Origin: an uncultured Clostridia bacterium
Lineage (GTDB): Bacteria; Bacillota; Clostridia; UBA1381
DNA length: 15,831 nucleotides
Assembly (NCBI GenBank): GCA_944391265.1
Contig: CALXSX010000070.1
Location: forward strand, 1 to 15,831
Direction: 5' to 3'
Shown: piece by piece, positions 7,304-14,840 of the stretch
Layout of the letters: the number at the start of each line of letters is the position of its first letter
Position numbering within the stretch: the stretch's first letter is position 1
The notes under the pieces: model-generated
The model's database searches: none
What the model was told of the DNA's origin: nothing
What the model saw: the letters and a program-made list of their open reading frames with translations, nothing else
Position numbers and translations under genes: made by a program

Positions 7304-8155
7304 TCATTGATTTTTAGCTTTATGTTTCAGTGTTACGACAATCATTTCCGGTCTGTTAAAGAGCCGGGGAATTACCGTGGGGTTGCCCAGACCTCTGTTT
7401 ACAATCATAACGGTGTTATCAAATTCATATCTGCCGCCGAAAAATTTAGGGAAAAACATTTTATCATCAGATGTAAACGATGAACGCGGAGCGGCAACGC
7501 CGCCTAAGCCGGGAATTCGGACGTGACCTCCATGCATATGCCCCGAAAGTATCAGATCATAACTGCAGTCTGCAAATCGGTTAAGCAGATTTGCTCTGTG
7601 AAAGAGAAGTATTTCAAAGCAGTCCGATTCCGAAAGCTCATTCATCGCGCTGTCTATGAAGTCATCGACCTTTTTTTGTGAGCAGACAAACGGGTCATCT
7701 ATGCCGGATACGGCAATTTTCTCATCATTTTTTGAAATATATACTCTTTCGTTGTGAAGGAATCTTGCTCCTGCCGCATTCATATCCTTCTCCATTTCGG
7801 GGAAATCGGTTCTCCAAAGATCATGGTTTCCCGTTACCATCAAAACGGGTGCGACAGAGCAAAGGCGCTCAGTGAGTGCAAGCGCAGGACGGTACGACCC
7901 CTTATCATCTGCCATATCTCCGGTACAGACGATAAGGTCGGGATCCTCTTCTCTTACCTCGTTTGTGAGCGTTGGCACTTGATCGTTGTGGTAGTCGGAC
8001 AAATGCACTATTTTAAAGCCGTCGAAGCTTTCGGGAAGATTTTTAGATTCTACTGTCTCATATGTTATTTCAAGCCTTGTGTCAAGCGCTTTAATTGCCG
8101 TCATAGCTCCTCCGGCAATAAGCGCAGCCTTTAATAATTTCTTCAAATCAAACAT
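7304..8155 (-). CDS. YkuE-like metallophosphoesterase, membrane-anchored
   Basis: This is a calcineurin-like metal-dependent phosphoesterase of 283 aa. A hydrophobic stretch at about 7-22 is probably an uncleaved membrane anchor or signal, placing the enzyme at the outer face of the membrane. The di-metal site motifs appear in order: D54 and H56 (LSDYHND), D80 (CTGDMAD), N110 and H111 (TGNHDLW), H186 (LLFHRAN), and H206 and H208 (SGHMHGG). Family members act on varied phosphoesters, including lipid pyrophosphates. The substrate here is unknown. It is the last gene of the leftward cluster, 52 nt after thyA. ATG at 8155 is preceded by AGGAAAGGA. Confidence 0.88.
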   Translation of the reverse strand: MFDLKKLLKAALIAGGAMTAIKALDTRLEITYETVESKNLPESFDGFKIVHLSDYHNDQVPTLTNEVREEDPDLIVCTGDMADDKGSYRPALALTERLCSVAPVLMVTGNHDLWRTDFPEMEKDMNAAGARFLHNERVYISKNDEKIAVSGIDDPFVCSQKKVDDFIDSAMNELSESDCFEILLFHRANLLNRFADCSYDLILSGHMHGGHVRIPGLGGVAAPRSSFTSDDKMFFPKFFGGRYEFDNTVMIVNRGLGNPTVIPRLFNRPEMIVVTLKHKAKNQ

Positions 8156-8207
8156 TTCCTTTCCTGCAAAAGCTGCCTTAAGATATTGTTTCCTTTTTCA
8201 TTTTCAG

Positions 8208-9035
8208 TTATACCGCTATGGGTATTTTGTGATTAAATTCGTTGTAAACGTAATTTTCAAGCTTAAAGCTCGAAGGTGTAAACTTATAAAAATCGGTTAA
8301 GTCTTCGATAACTAACGTCGGTGCGTCATGCGGTTCGCCTGAAATTATCTCCTCTATAATCGGGATATGCCGGTCGTATATGTGCGCATCGGCAATGACA
8401 TGCACAAGCTCTCCTGCAACAAGTCCGGAGCATTTTGCCATCATATGCAAAAGCGCCGCGTACTGGCAGACATTCCAGTTATTAGCCGCAAGCATATCCT
8501 GAGACCGCTGGTTTAAAATCCCGTTCAGCACGTTTCCGGAAACATTGAATGTCATTGAGTATGCACACGGGTAAAGGTTCATTTCGGAAAGATCGGCGTG
8601 ATTGTATATGTTTGTTATTATCCTCCTGCTTGCCGGGTTGTTTTTCAGGTCGTACAGCACTCTGTCCACCTGGTCAAAGTCGCCCTCGGGGTAGTGATTT
8701 TTTATACCGAGCTGATAGCCGTAGGCTTTTCCTATGCTTCCCGTTTCATCCGCCCACTGATCCCATACATGGCTTGCAAGGTCGTGTATGTTGTTTGACT
8801 TTTTCTGCCATATCCACAAAAGCTCGTCTATGGCGCTTTTAAGATATGTTCGCCTGAGCGTGAGAATAGGAAATTCCTTTCTTAGGTCGTATCTGTTCAC
8901 TATTCCGAATTTCTTTATCGTATGTGCAGGTGTGCCGTCCTCCCATTTGGGCCTGACGTTCTGACCTTTGTCAGAAAAACCGCTGTTTATTATTTCGCGG
9001 CAGTTGTCTATAAAAATATTATCGGCTAAACTCAA
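8208..9035 (-). CDS. thyA: Thymidylate synthase, Bacillus/phage phi3T type
   Basis: ThyA methylates dUMP to dTMP using methylene-tetrahydrofolate as both carbon donor and reductant. The 275-aa protein has the DGTPAHT loop and PIAV-like end typical of the B. subtilis/phi3T ThyA branch rather than the E. coli branch. Key residues are C157 (LYPCAYS, the nucleophile), R137-R138 of the partner subunit, R177 (NQRSQD), D180, N188 (NWNV), and H218 and Y220 (DAHIYDRH). Translation starts at TTG 9035, with a strong GAGGAGG site located inside the last codons of the upstream ABC transporter gene, whose stop is only 2 nt away. The DHFR gene that often accompanies thyA is not present in the window. Confidence 0.94.
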   Translation of the reverse strand: MSLADNIFIDNCREIINSGFSDKGQNVRPKWEDGTPAHTIKKFGIVNRYDLRKEFPILTLRRTYLKSAIDELLWIWQKKSNNIHDLASHVWDQWADETGSIGKAYGYQLGIKNHYPEGDFDQVDRVLYDLKNNPASRRIITNIYNHADLSEMNLYPCAYSMTFNVSGNVLNGILNQRSQDMLAANNWNVCQYAALLHMMAKCSGLVAGELVHVIADAHIYDRHIPIIEEIISGEPHDAPTLVIEDLTDFYKFTPSSFKLENYVYNEFNHKIPIAV

Positions 9036-9037
9036 AT

Positions 9038-10744
9038 TTATTCCTCCTCATGGATTCTGCCATAATCAATGACCTTATCGCAAATTTCAAACGCGGCCTT
9101 TTTGTGCGATATAATTATGCAGGTTTTATCCGTCATTTTTCTTAGTGTTTCAAGAAGTGATTTCTCAGTAAATTCATCAAGAGCTGACGTGGACTCGTCC
9201 AAAAGCAGTATAGGCGCGTCGTACAAAAGCGCTCTTGCGATTGCAAGACGCTGCACCTGTCCTTCGGATAGGCCGAGTCCCTTTTCACCAAGCTCTGTGT
9301 CAAGCCCTTTTTCTAACCCCGATATATAGTCCCATATCTGAGCAAGCTCAAGAACTCTTTTAATCTCATCATCTGACGCGTCAGATTTTGCAAATGCTAT
9401 ATTGTCGCGTATGGTGCCGGAAAGAATAAGGTTTCCCTGCGGCACGTACGCAAAAAGCTTCCTCGTTGAAAAGCCAAGAGGTACATTTTTGCCCTTTGCC
9501 TTTATATAAGCGCTGCCGCTGTCCGGCGTTAGTATCCCAAGCATAAGCTTCAAAGCGGTGCTTTTTCCTATTCCCGACTCACCGCCAATAACAGCAAACT
9601 CACCCTTTTTTATTTCAAATGATATGTTCTTAAGCACCGGTTTGTCTTCTTCATAGCTGAAGCTCACATCATCAAAAACTATGCTTTCAACATCGCTGTA
9701 GTTTATCGGCTCGCCGTCTGTTTTGGTCTCGTCCGGCAATTCTTCAAGCTCAATAATTCTTTCGATTGATGCAATCGTTGAAAACACCTGCGGTATCATT
9801 GACGATATGCTCCGAAACGGCGTCTGGATTTTTCCTACGAGCTGAAGCATTGCCGTTACCGTACCGAAAGTGATTAAACTTTTTGACAGCTTGTACGCGC
9901 CGTAGGCAAGTGCAAAGTAGTAGCCAGCGTTAAAAACAATGTACATGCATATGTTTGCGAGAATAGAAACCCTGACGCGTTTTAGCTTTATTTTGTATGT
10001 TTTTCTCTGCAGCTGCTCGCTGTGGGAAAGTATATTTTTTTGATTGTTAAACGACTTTATCACGAGCATATTCTGCAGCGCTTCCTGCATAAACGATCTC
10101 GTTTTACCGTCTGCTTCCTGGCAGTCCTTATGAAGCTGCTTGAATTTTTTTGAATAAAGGCGCGCGGCAACCAGAAGTATAGGACCTACTGTAAGTATAA
10201 GCACGGCGAAAAATCTGTCCAGATTAAAAAGTATCACAAATCCGCCTATTATGCTCGTGAGCATAAGACAGGCGTTCGGGATGAACGAAATGACGCCCGA
10301 AATTATGACGTTTATATCACTCGTAAGACGGTTTAAAAGCTCACCTGAGTGGTATTTGGTCACACTTTGATAGTCCTTTTCGATTAGAGTTTTGAAAATG
10401 CTTCGCTTAAGCTCAATGTCGAGCTTAGCGTTTGCCTGCACATTGACAAAGCTGACCGATATTTGCAAAATAAGCTGTACGGCAAGCAGTGCTACAAGAA
10501 CGATACACGCATGCAGCAGGTCACCGTCTGTCTGCTTTGTTGCTATATCGATAACCGCCTTTGAAGAAAGCGTGAACTGCAGTGAGAGCAGAGAAAGCGC
10601 TGTGGCAAGCAGAGAAAGCGCGGCTACTGACGGAATACAGGCTTTGCCGTTTTTTATAAGCCATTTCCAAACGTGTTTGTTATTGTTCACTGAGGCATCA
10701 TCTCCGGTAAAGTCAGTTCTTTTTATAATTTTCGATATATTCAT
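9038..10744 (-). CDS. ABC exporter half-transporter (fused membrane and ATPase domains)
   Basis: This is a type IV (MsbA/MdlB-like) exporter subunit of 568 aa, expected to work as a homodimer or with another half-transporter in the cytoplasmic membrane. The membrane domain, about 30-325, has hydrophobic segments near 37-57, 78-101, 145-172, 176-195 and 262-286. The nucleotide-binding domain, about 355-568, has Walker A GESGIGKST (388-396), Q-loop Q436, signature LSEGQ (492-496), Walker B ILLLDES with D516 and E517, and H-loop H547. All catalytic residues are present. The substrate is unknown. ATG 10744 overlaps the end of the ABC-F gene by 32 nt and lacks a clear ribosome binding site. A GTG at 10690 with GGAG upstream is an alternative start. 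The fused architecture gives no pump specificity. Confidence 0.92.
   Translation of the reverse strand: MNISKIIKRTDFTGDDASVNNNKHVWKWLIKNGKACIPSVAALSLLATALSLLSLQFTLSSKAVIDIATKQTDGDLLHACIVLVALLAVQLILQISVSFVNVQANAKLDIELKRSIFKTLIEKDYQSVTKYHSGELLNRLTSDINVIISGVISFIPNACLMLTSIIGGFVILFNLDRFFAVLILTVGPILLVAARLYSKKFKQLHKDCQEADGKTRSFMQEALQNMLVIKSFNNQKNILSHSEQLQRKTYKIKLKRVRVSILANICMYIVFNAGYYFALAYGAYKLSKSLITFGTVTAMLQLVGKIQTPFRSISSMIPQVFSTIASIERIIELEELPDETKTDGEPINYSDVESIVFDDVSFSYEEDKPVLKNISFEIKKGEFAVIGGESGIGKSTALKLMLGILTPDSGSAYIKAKGKNVPLGFSTRKLFAYVPQGNLILSGTIRDNIAFAKSDASDDEIKRVLELAQIWDYISGLEKGLDTELGEKGLGLSEGQVQRLAIARALLYDAPILLLDESTSALDEFTEKSLLETLRKMTDKTCIIISHKKAAFEICDKVIDYGRIHEEE
9041..9049 (-). promoter_or_regulatory. 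Ribosome binding site of thyA, embedded in the preceding gene
   Basis: GAGGAGGAA on the minus strand encodes the final Glu codons of the ABC exporter. It also sits 7 nt upstream (from GGAGG) of the TTG start of thyA. It supports the non-ATG start, since no ATG in this frame has a comparable site, and it implies translational coupling. Confidence 0.8.
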
Positions 10745-12320
10745 CGTATGTGCATAGTCGGTCTGTAATTGTTCCGTCGCTGTTTATTTCTATTATTCTG
10801 TTCGCTATCGTTTCTATGAACTCATGGTCGTGTGACGAGAATATAACATTGCCCTTGAACGCGATGAGACCGTTGTTTACGGCCGTAATGGATTCAAGGT
10901 CGAGATGGTTTGTCGGCTGGTCAAGTATGAGCACGTTTGAGCCGAAAAGCATCATGCGCGCAAGCATACATCTCACCTTTTCTCCGCCCGATAAAACGCG
11001 CACTTCTTTGAACACATCTTCACCGGAAAAGAGCATTCTTCCCAAAAATCCTCTGAGATATGATTCCGACTGCGTTTCAAACGTGTCCTTTGAATACTGC
11101 CTGAGCCAATCGATAAGGTTCAGTGTGCAGCCGTCGAAAAACTCAGAGTTGTCTTTCGGAAAATAGCTGCGCGATGTGCTGATTCCCCATTTTACGGTTC
11201 CCTCATAGTCTGAGTCGTTTTCCGCGAGTATTTCCATTAGCGCCGTTACGGCGAGCTCGTTTTCTCCTATCACGGCGATTTTATCGTCTTTGCCGAGTGA
11301 AAATGAAACATTTTTAAGAAGAACCTCTCCGCCTGAAACCTTTGTAAGCGAATCTACTGTGAGTATGTCTCTGCCTACTTCTCTGTCTTGCTCAAATCCA
11401 ACGAATGGATACCGCCTTGACGATGCCGGAAGCTCCTCAACTGTGAGCTTGTCAAGCATTTTTTTCCTGCTTGTCGCCTGCTTTGACTTTGATTTGTTGG
11501 CTGAGAAGCGCTGTATAAACGATTGTAGCTCCTTTATTTTCTCCTCTGTCTTTTTGTTTTGCTGTTTTATCATTCTTTCTATGAGCTGGCTCGACTCGTA
11601 CCAGAATTCATAGTTTCCGACATACATTTTTATTTTAGTGTAATCAATGTCTACTATGTGTGTGCAAACCATGTTAAGGAAGTATCTGTCATGCGACACG
11701 ACTATGACCGTTCCGGGATACTCTACTATGAACTCTTCGAGCCATTCGATCGCTTCTATGTCGAGGTGGTTTGTCGGCTCGTCCAAAAGTATTATGTCCG
11801 GGGACCCGAAAAGCGCCTGTGCGAGCAGGACCTTAACCTTTTCCTTTGCGCTTACCTCGCTCATCGTTTTGTATAAATACGATTCGTCAACGCCGAGCCC
11901 CTGAAGAAGCTTTGAAGCATTTGATTCCGCTTCCCAGCCGTCCATCTCAGCAAACTCCGCTTCAAGCTCTGCCGCCCTCATTCCGTCCTCATCGGAAAAA
12001 TCGGGCTTTTGGTAGAGCTCGTCTTTTTCTTTCATGATGTCATACAGCTTTTGGTTTCCGAGTATGATCGTGTCCAGCACAGTCTTGTCATCGTACTGAA
12101 AGTGATCCTGCTTCAGCACCGACATACGCAGATTAGGTGCGATGGAAACGGTGCCTGTTGTCGGCTCAAGCTCGCCTGAAAGTATCTTCAAAAATGTTGA
12201 TTTTCCGGCGCCGTTTGCGCCTATTATACCATAGCAGTTTCCCTCGGTAAACTTCAAGGAAACATCGGAAAACAGATTAGTACCGCTGAAATTAAGACTG
12301 ACATTTGTTACAGTGATCAT
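10713..12320 (-). CDS. ABC-F ribosome-associated ATPase, YkpA/YbiT-like, with a degenerate second ATP site
   Basis: ABC-F proteins are soluble twin-ATPase factors that act in the ribosomal E site, aiding elongation or giving antibiotic protection. The protein is 535 aa. ABC1 has Walker A GANGAGKST (34-42), the signature-like SAKEK (157-161), D180-E181 and H210. A charged linker of about 240-300 fits the P-site-tRNA interaction motif. ABC2 has a degraded Walker A (GENELAVTA, 352-360, with V358 in place of Lys), signature LSGGEK (443-448), LDQPTNHLD with Q468 in place of the catalytic Glu, and H497. Site I (Walker A1/B1 with signature 2) is intact, whereas site II (Walker A2/B2 with signature 1) is altered in every part. 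The sequence resembles the YkpA branch, not a recognised resistance factor. It is first in a leftward cluster, with ATG 12320 behind a GGAG site. Confidence 0.93.
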   Translation of the reverse strand: MITVTNVSLNFSGTNLFSDVSLKFTEGNCYGIIGANGAGKSTFLKILSGELEPTTGTVSIAPNLRMSVLKQDHFQYDDKTVLDTIILGNQKLYDIMKEKDELYQKPDFSDEDGMRAAELEAEFAEMDGWEAESNASKLLQGLGVDESYLYKTMSEVSAKEKVKVLLAQALFGSPDIILLDEPTNHLDIEAIEWLEEFIVEYPGTVIVVSHDRYFLNMVCTHIVDIDYTKIKMYVGNYEFWYESSQLIERMIKQQNKKTEEKIKELQSFIQRFSANKSKSKQATSRKKMLDKLTVEELPASSRRYPFVGFEQDREVGRDILTVDSLTKVSGGEVLLKNVSFSLGKDDKIAVIGENELAVTALMEILAENDSDYEGTVKWGISTSRSYFPKDNSEFFDGCTLNLIDWLRQYSKDTFETQSESYLRGFLGRMLFSGEDVFKEVRVLSGGEKVRCMLARMMLFGSNVLILDQPTNHLDLESITAVNNGLIAFKGNVIFSSHDHEFIETIANRIIEINSDGTITDRLCTYDEYIENYKKN

Positions 12321-12367
12321 TTAATACTCCAATTCATATAAAAAATTTTTATTTTGTCAAAAAACCC

Positions 12368-12396
12368 TTGCGTAAACACTAAAATTATACTATAAT
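12368..12396 (+). promoter_or_regulatory. Sigma-A promoter of nfo-manA
   Basis: TTGCGT (12368-12373) and TATAAT (12391-12396) are separated by exactly 17 nt. Transcription would start near 12403, leaving a leader of about 79 nt before nfo. The -10 is perfect and the -35 has four of six consensus bases. The -10 lies inside the spacer of the opposing promoter. Confidence 0.7.
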
Positions 12397-12412
12397 ATAA
12401 GTAATTTTGCAA
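12384..12412 (-). promoter_or_regulatory. Sigma-A promoter of the leftward ABC-F cluster
   Basis: Read on the minus strand, TTGCAA (12412-12407) and TATAAT (12389-12384) are separated by exactly 17 nt. The start would be near 12377, giving a leader of about 57 nt before ABC-F. It interleaves with the rightward nfo promoter, so RNA polymerase probably cannot occupy both at once. Confidence 0.65.
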
Positions 12413-12481
12413 GTGCAAAATAAAAATTTGTGAAATAATACAAACTCGATTTTGAGTTAGTTTTCAGAAAGGGATACATGC

Positions 12482-13315
12482 ATGTTAAAAATAGGTTGTC
12501 ATTTATCAGCTTCAAAGGGATATACGCACATGGCAAAAGAGGCTGTGTCCATAGGGGCCAACACATTTCAGTTTTTTACAAGGAATCCGCGCGGCGGCAG
12601 CGTGAAGCAGCTTGACGAAAAGGACATTGCTGCGTTTATTGATTTTTCTGCGCAAAACGGTATAGAAGTTATTCTGGCGCATTCGCCGTATACACTTAAC
12701 GGCTGTTCAGCCGACGAAAAGGTGAGGGAATTTGCCAACAACGTGATGAAAGACGATATATCAAGGCTTGAGCATACCCCGGGCGCCCTCTACAATTTTC
12801 ATCCGGGAAGCCATGTAGGGCAGGGCGTGGACAAGGGAATAGAGCTAATATGCGATATGCTTAACGGAGCGATGTACGAGGATATGACCACAACAATTCT
12901 GCTTGAAACAATGGCAGGAAAGGGAAGCGAGGTCGGCAGGAGCTTCGAGGAGCTCAGGCGCATAATCGATGGCGTACAGCTTGGTGACAGGCTTGGTGTG
13001 TGCTTTGATACGTGCCATGTGTACGACGCCGGATACGATATAGTAAATGACCTTGACGGTGTGCTTGAGGAGTTTGACAGGGTGGTCGGTATTGACAGGC
13101 TTAAGGCTGTGCATCTCAACGATTCAAAAAATCCGTTTGCCAGCCATAAGGACAGGCACGAGAAGATAGGAAAAGGCAGTCTCGGCATTGACTTTTTTGA
13201 GAGATTTATAAACCACGAAAAGCTCAGAGGCCTCCCGTTTTTCCTTGAGACTCCGAACGAGCTTGACGGATATGCGGAGGAAATAAAGCTTTTGAAGAGC
13301 TTGTACAGAAACTAA
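12482..13315 (+). CDS. nfo: Endonuclease IV (AP endonuclease)
   Basis: Nfo cleaves DNA 5' of abasic sites and removes blocked 3' ends in base excision repair. It is a cytoplasmic TIM-barrel enzyme with three zinc ions. All nine expected ligands are present in the 277-aa protein: H67, H107, E142, D176, H179, H211, D224, H226 and E256. The spacing closely follows E. coli Nfo. The motifs NFHPGSH, CFDTCHVYDAGYD and LNDSKN are intact. ATG 12482 follows AAAGGG (12468-12473). An overlapping ATG at 12478 is out of frame. manA follows after 22 nt and probably shares the transcript. Confidence 0.96.
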   Translation: MLKIGCHLSASKGYTHMAKEAVSIGANTFQFFTRNPRGGSVKQLDEKDIAAFIDFSAQNGIEVILAHSPYTLNGCSADEKVREFANNVMKDDISRLEHTPGALYNFHPGSHVGQGVDKGIELICDMLNGAMYEDMTTTILLETMAGKGSEVGRSFEELRRIIDGVQLGDRLGVCFDTCHVYDAGYDIVNDLDGVLEEFDRVVGIDRLKAVHLNDSKNPFASHKDRHEKIGKGSLGIDFFERFINHEKLRGLPFFLETPNELDGYAEEIKLLKSLYRN

Positions 13316-13337
13316 TAAGAAGGGAACTGATTTCAAG

Positions 13338-14294
13338 ATGAGTAAAAGCGGTATAAAGGATTTATCTCCCGTAAAACTGACGGCGCAGATAAAGGATTAT
13401 ATATGGGGCGGGACAAGGCTTATAACGGATTTCGGCAAGAAAACGGATCTTGATAAAGCCGCCGAGAGCTGGGAGCTCTCGACACACCCGGACGGTGAAA
13501 GCGTTGTTTCGAGCGGAATGTTCAGCGGACTTACGCTCAGCCGCTACATAGCTGAAAACGGCATTGACTGCATAGGCGAGAACGCAAAGCAGTTTAAGGA
13601 TTTTCCTGTTCTGATAAAGCTTATAGACGCAAAGGGCGACCTTTCAATACAGGTGCATCCGAGCGATGAGTATGCGCTTGAGCATGAAAATCAGTACGGA
13701 AAGACGGAAATGTGGTACATTGTCGACTGCGATGAGGGCGCGTATCTGTATTACGGGTTAAACAGGGAAATAACAAGGGAAGAGCTCAGGCAGAGGATAG
13801 AAAACAACACAATTCTTGAGGTGCTCAACAAGGTCGAGGTTAAAAAAGGAGACGTGTTCTTTATTCCTTCAGGAACAATCCATGCCATATGCGCAGGCAT
13901 ACTTATATGCGAGGTTCAGCAGAACTCAAACATAACATACAGGGTGTATGACTACAACAGGCGTGACGCTAACGGAAACACGCGCCAGCTGCATGTGGAC
14001 AAGGCGATAGAGGTAACAAATCTTAAGCCGCTTCCGAAGCCTGAAAGGGCTTGCGGCGGAAAGCTTGCATCTTGCAAGTACTTTCCGGCGGAAAAAGTGG
14101 ATTTAAGCGGCAGTGCAAAAATAGATATTGACACGTCGAGCTTCAGGTCGCTCATAATTTTAGACGGTGAAGGGAGTATAAGCGTAGGAGGCAGGTCGGT
14201 TGATTTCAAAAAAGGTGACAGCATTTTTGTACCGGCTCAGGACGCCAAGATGGAGCTTACAGGAAACGCTCAGTGCATAATGTCGTACGTGTAA
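13338..14294 (+). CDS. manA: Mannose-6-phosphate isomerase, short class I type
   Basis: This zinc-dependent cupin enzyme interconverts mannose-6-phosphate and fructose-6-phosphate, linking mannose catabolism or GDP-mannose synthesis to glycolysis. The 318 aa fit the short Bacillus-type ManA rather than the roughly 390-aa E. coli form. Zinc ligands are Q105 and H107 (IQVHPSD), E124 (GKTEMWY) and H182 (PSGTIHAI). R202 in NITYRVYDYNR is the usual active-site Arg. The C-terminal cupin half is about 240-318. ATG 13338 has GAAGGGA upstream, with a rather long spacing of about 12 nt. The gene lies 22 nt after nfo and ends at a terminator. No sugar transporter is nearby. Confidence 0.93.
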   Translation: MSKSGIKDLSPVKLTAQIKDYIWGGTRLITDFGKKTDLDKAAESWELSTHPDGESVVSSGMFSGLTLSRYIAENGIDCIGENAKQFKDFPVLIKLIDAKGDLSIQVHPSDEYALEHENQYGKTEMWYIVDCDEGAYLYYGLNREITREELRQRIENNTILEVLNKVEVKKGDVFFIPSGTIHAICAGILICEVQQNSNITYRVYDYNRRDANGNTRQLHVDKAIEVTNLKPLPKPERACGGKLASCKYFPAEKVDLSGSAKIDIDTSSFRSLIILDGEGSISVGGRSVDFKKGDSIFVPAQDAKMELTGNAQCIMSYV

Positions 14295-14322
14295 GGCATA
14301 GGCTTTTAATTACATAAATTAT

Positions 14323-14373
14323 AACCGGCTTCCCGGCAGACGGAACATTTCGCCTGATTTTCGGGAGCCGGTT
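14323..14373. terminator. Terminator hairpin between convergent manA and phosphatase genes
   Basis: Arms AACCGGCTTCCCG (14323-14335) and CGGGAGCCGGTT (14362-14373) form a 12-bp stem with a one-base bulge and a 26-nt loop. The T-rich stretch TTTGCTTTTAT follows on the + strand. The hairpin ends 5 nt from the stop of the convergent gene, so it may serve both transcripts. The large loop makes it weaker than a standard intrinsic terminator. Confidence 0.55.
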
Positions 14374-14378
14374 TGCTT

Positions 14379-14840
14379 TTATGACAGTTTTTCTGATATT
14401 TCGTCAAGCAGGCAGGAGCATCCGAGAACTGCGTCGTCATATGTTTCGTCGAAGTTGTGGGTGTACCATGGGTCACGCACATCTCTGCTCATTCCCGCAA
14501 ACTCAAGAAGCTTGTGGATTTTGTCCCTTGCCCCCGTAATCCTTGACATATCGCGTATATTTTCATCGTCCATTCCCACGAGGTAGTCGAACCTGTCGTA
14601 GTCTGGTTTTTCCAAATGGCGCGCTTTGCGCTTCCGGAAGGGTATGCCGTGGCGCGTTAGCACATCTTTTGAACCTCTGTGCATATCGCTTCCTATCTCG
14701 TCGTATGTAGTTGCCGCTGATTCGACGTATATTTTATCGCCAAGTCCCATTTTTTCTGCCATGTGCCTAAACAGGAATTCGCACAGAGGACTGCGGCAGA
14801 TATTCCCGTGGCATACAAATAATATTTTAATCATCATCAT
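14379..14840 (-). CDS. Low-molecular-weight protein tyrosine phosphatase
   Basis: This cytoplasmic phosphatase of the arsenate-reductase-like LMW-PTP fold removes phosphate from phosphotyrosine or phosphoarginine proteins. The P-loop CHGNICRS has nucleophile C10 and R16, and the general acid D123 is in VRDPWYT. The length of 153 aa is typical. The protein begins with three Met codons at 14840, 14837 and 14834. With AAAGGA upstream, the second or third has better spacing than the first, so the mature start may be two residues shorter. The start overlaps the end of apbE by 14 nt. There is no neighbouring tyrosine kinase or polysaccharide locus in view. Confidence 0.93.
   Translation of the reverse strand: MMMIKILFVCHGNICRSPLCEFLFRHMAEKMGLGDKIYVESAATTYDEIGSDMHRGSKDVLTRHGIPFRKRKARHLEKPDYDRFDYLVGMDDENIRDMSRITGARDKIHKLLEFAGMSRDVRDPWYTHNFDETYDDAVLGCSCLLDEISEKLS

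Noticed and set aside
7754..8134. 126-codon open frame on the + strand opposite the metallophosphoesterase
   Set aside because: The opposite strand encodes a protein with the full set of metal-site motifs. The antisense product has no recognisable features and no good ribosome binding site. Other antisense frames in the window were dismissed for the same reason.
12330..12356. TTGACA on the minus strand close to the ABC-F start
   Set aside because: A start from this -35 would fall on the ribosome binding site, and the -10 region is poor. The TTGCAA/TATAAT pair at 12412-12384 is much better placed.
12320..12377. Ribosome-mediated attenuator leader in front of ABC-F, as in antibiotic-inducible resistance factors
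   Set aside because: The leader is only about 57 nt and shows no leader peptide, anti-terminator or terminator hairpin.
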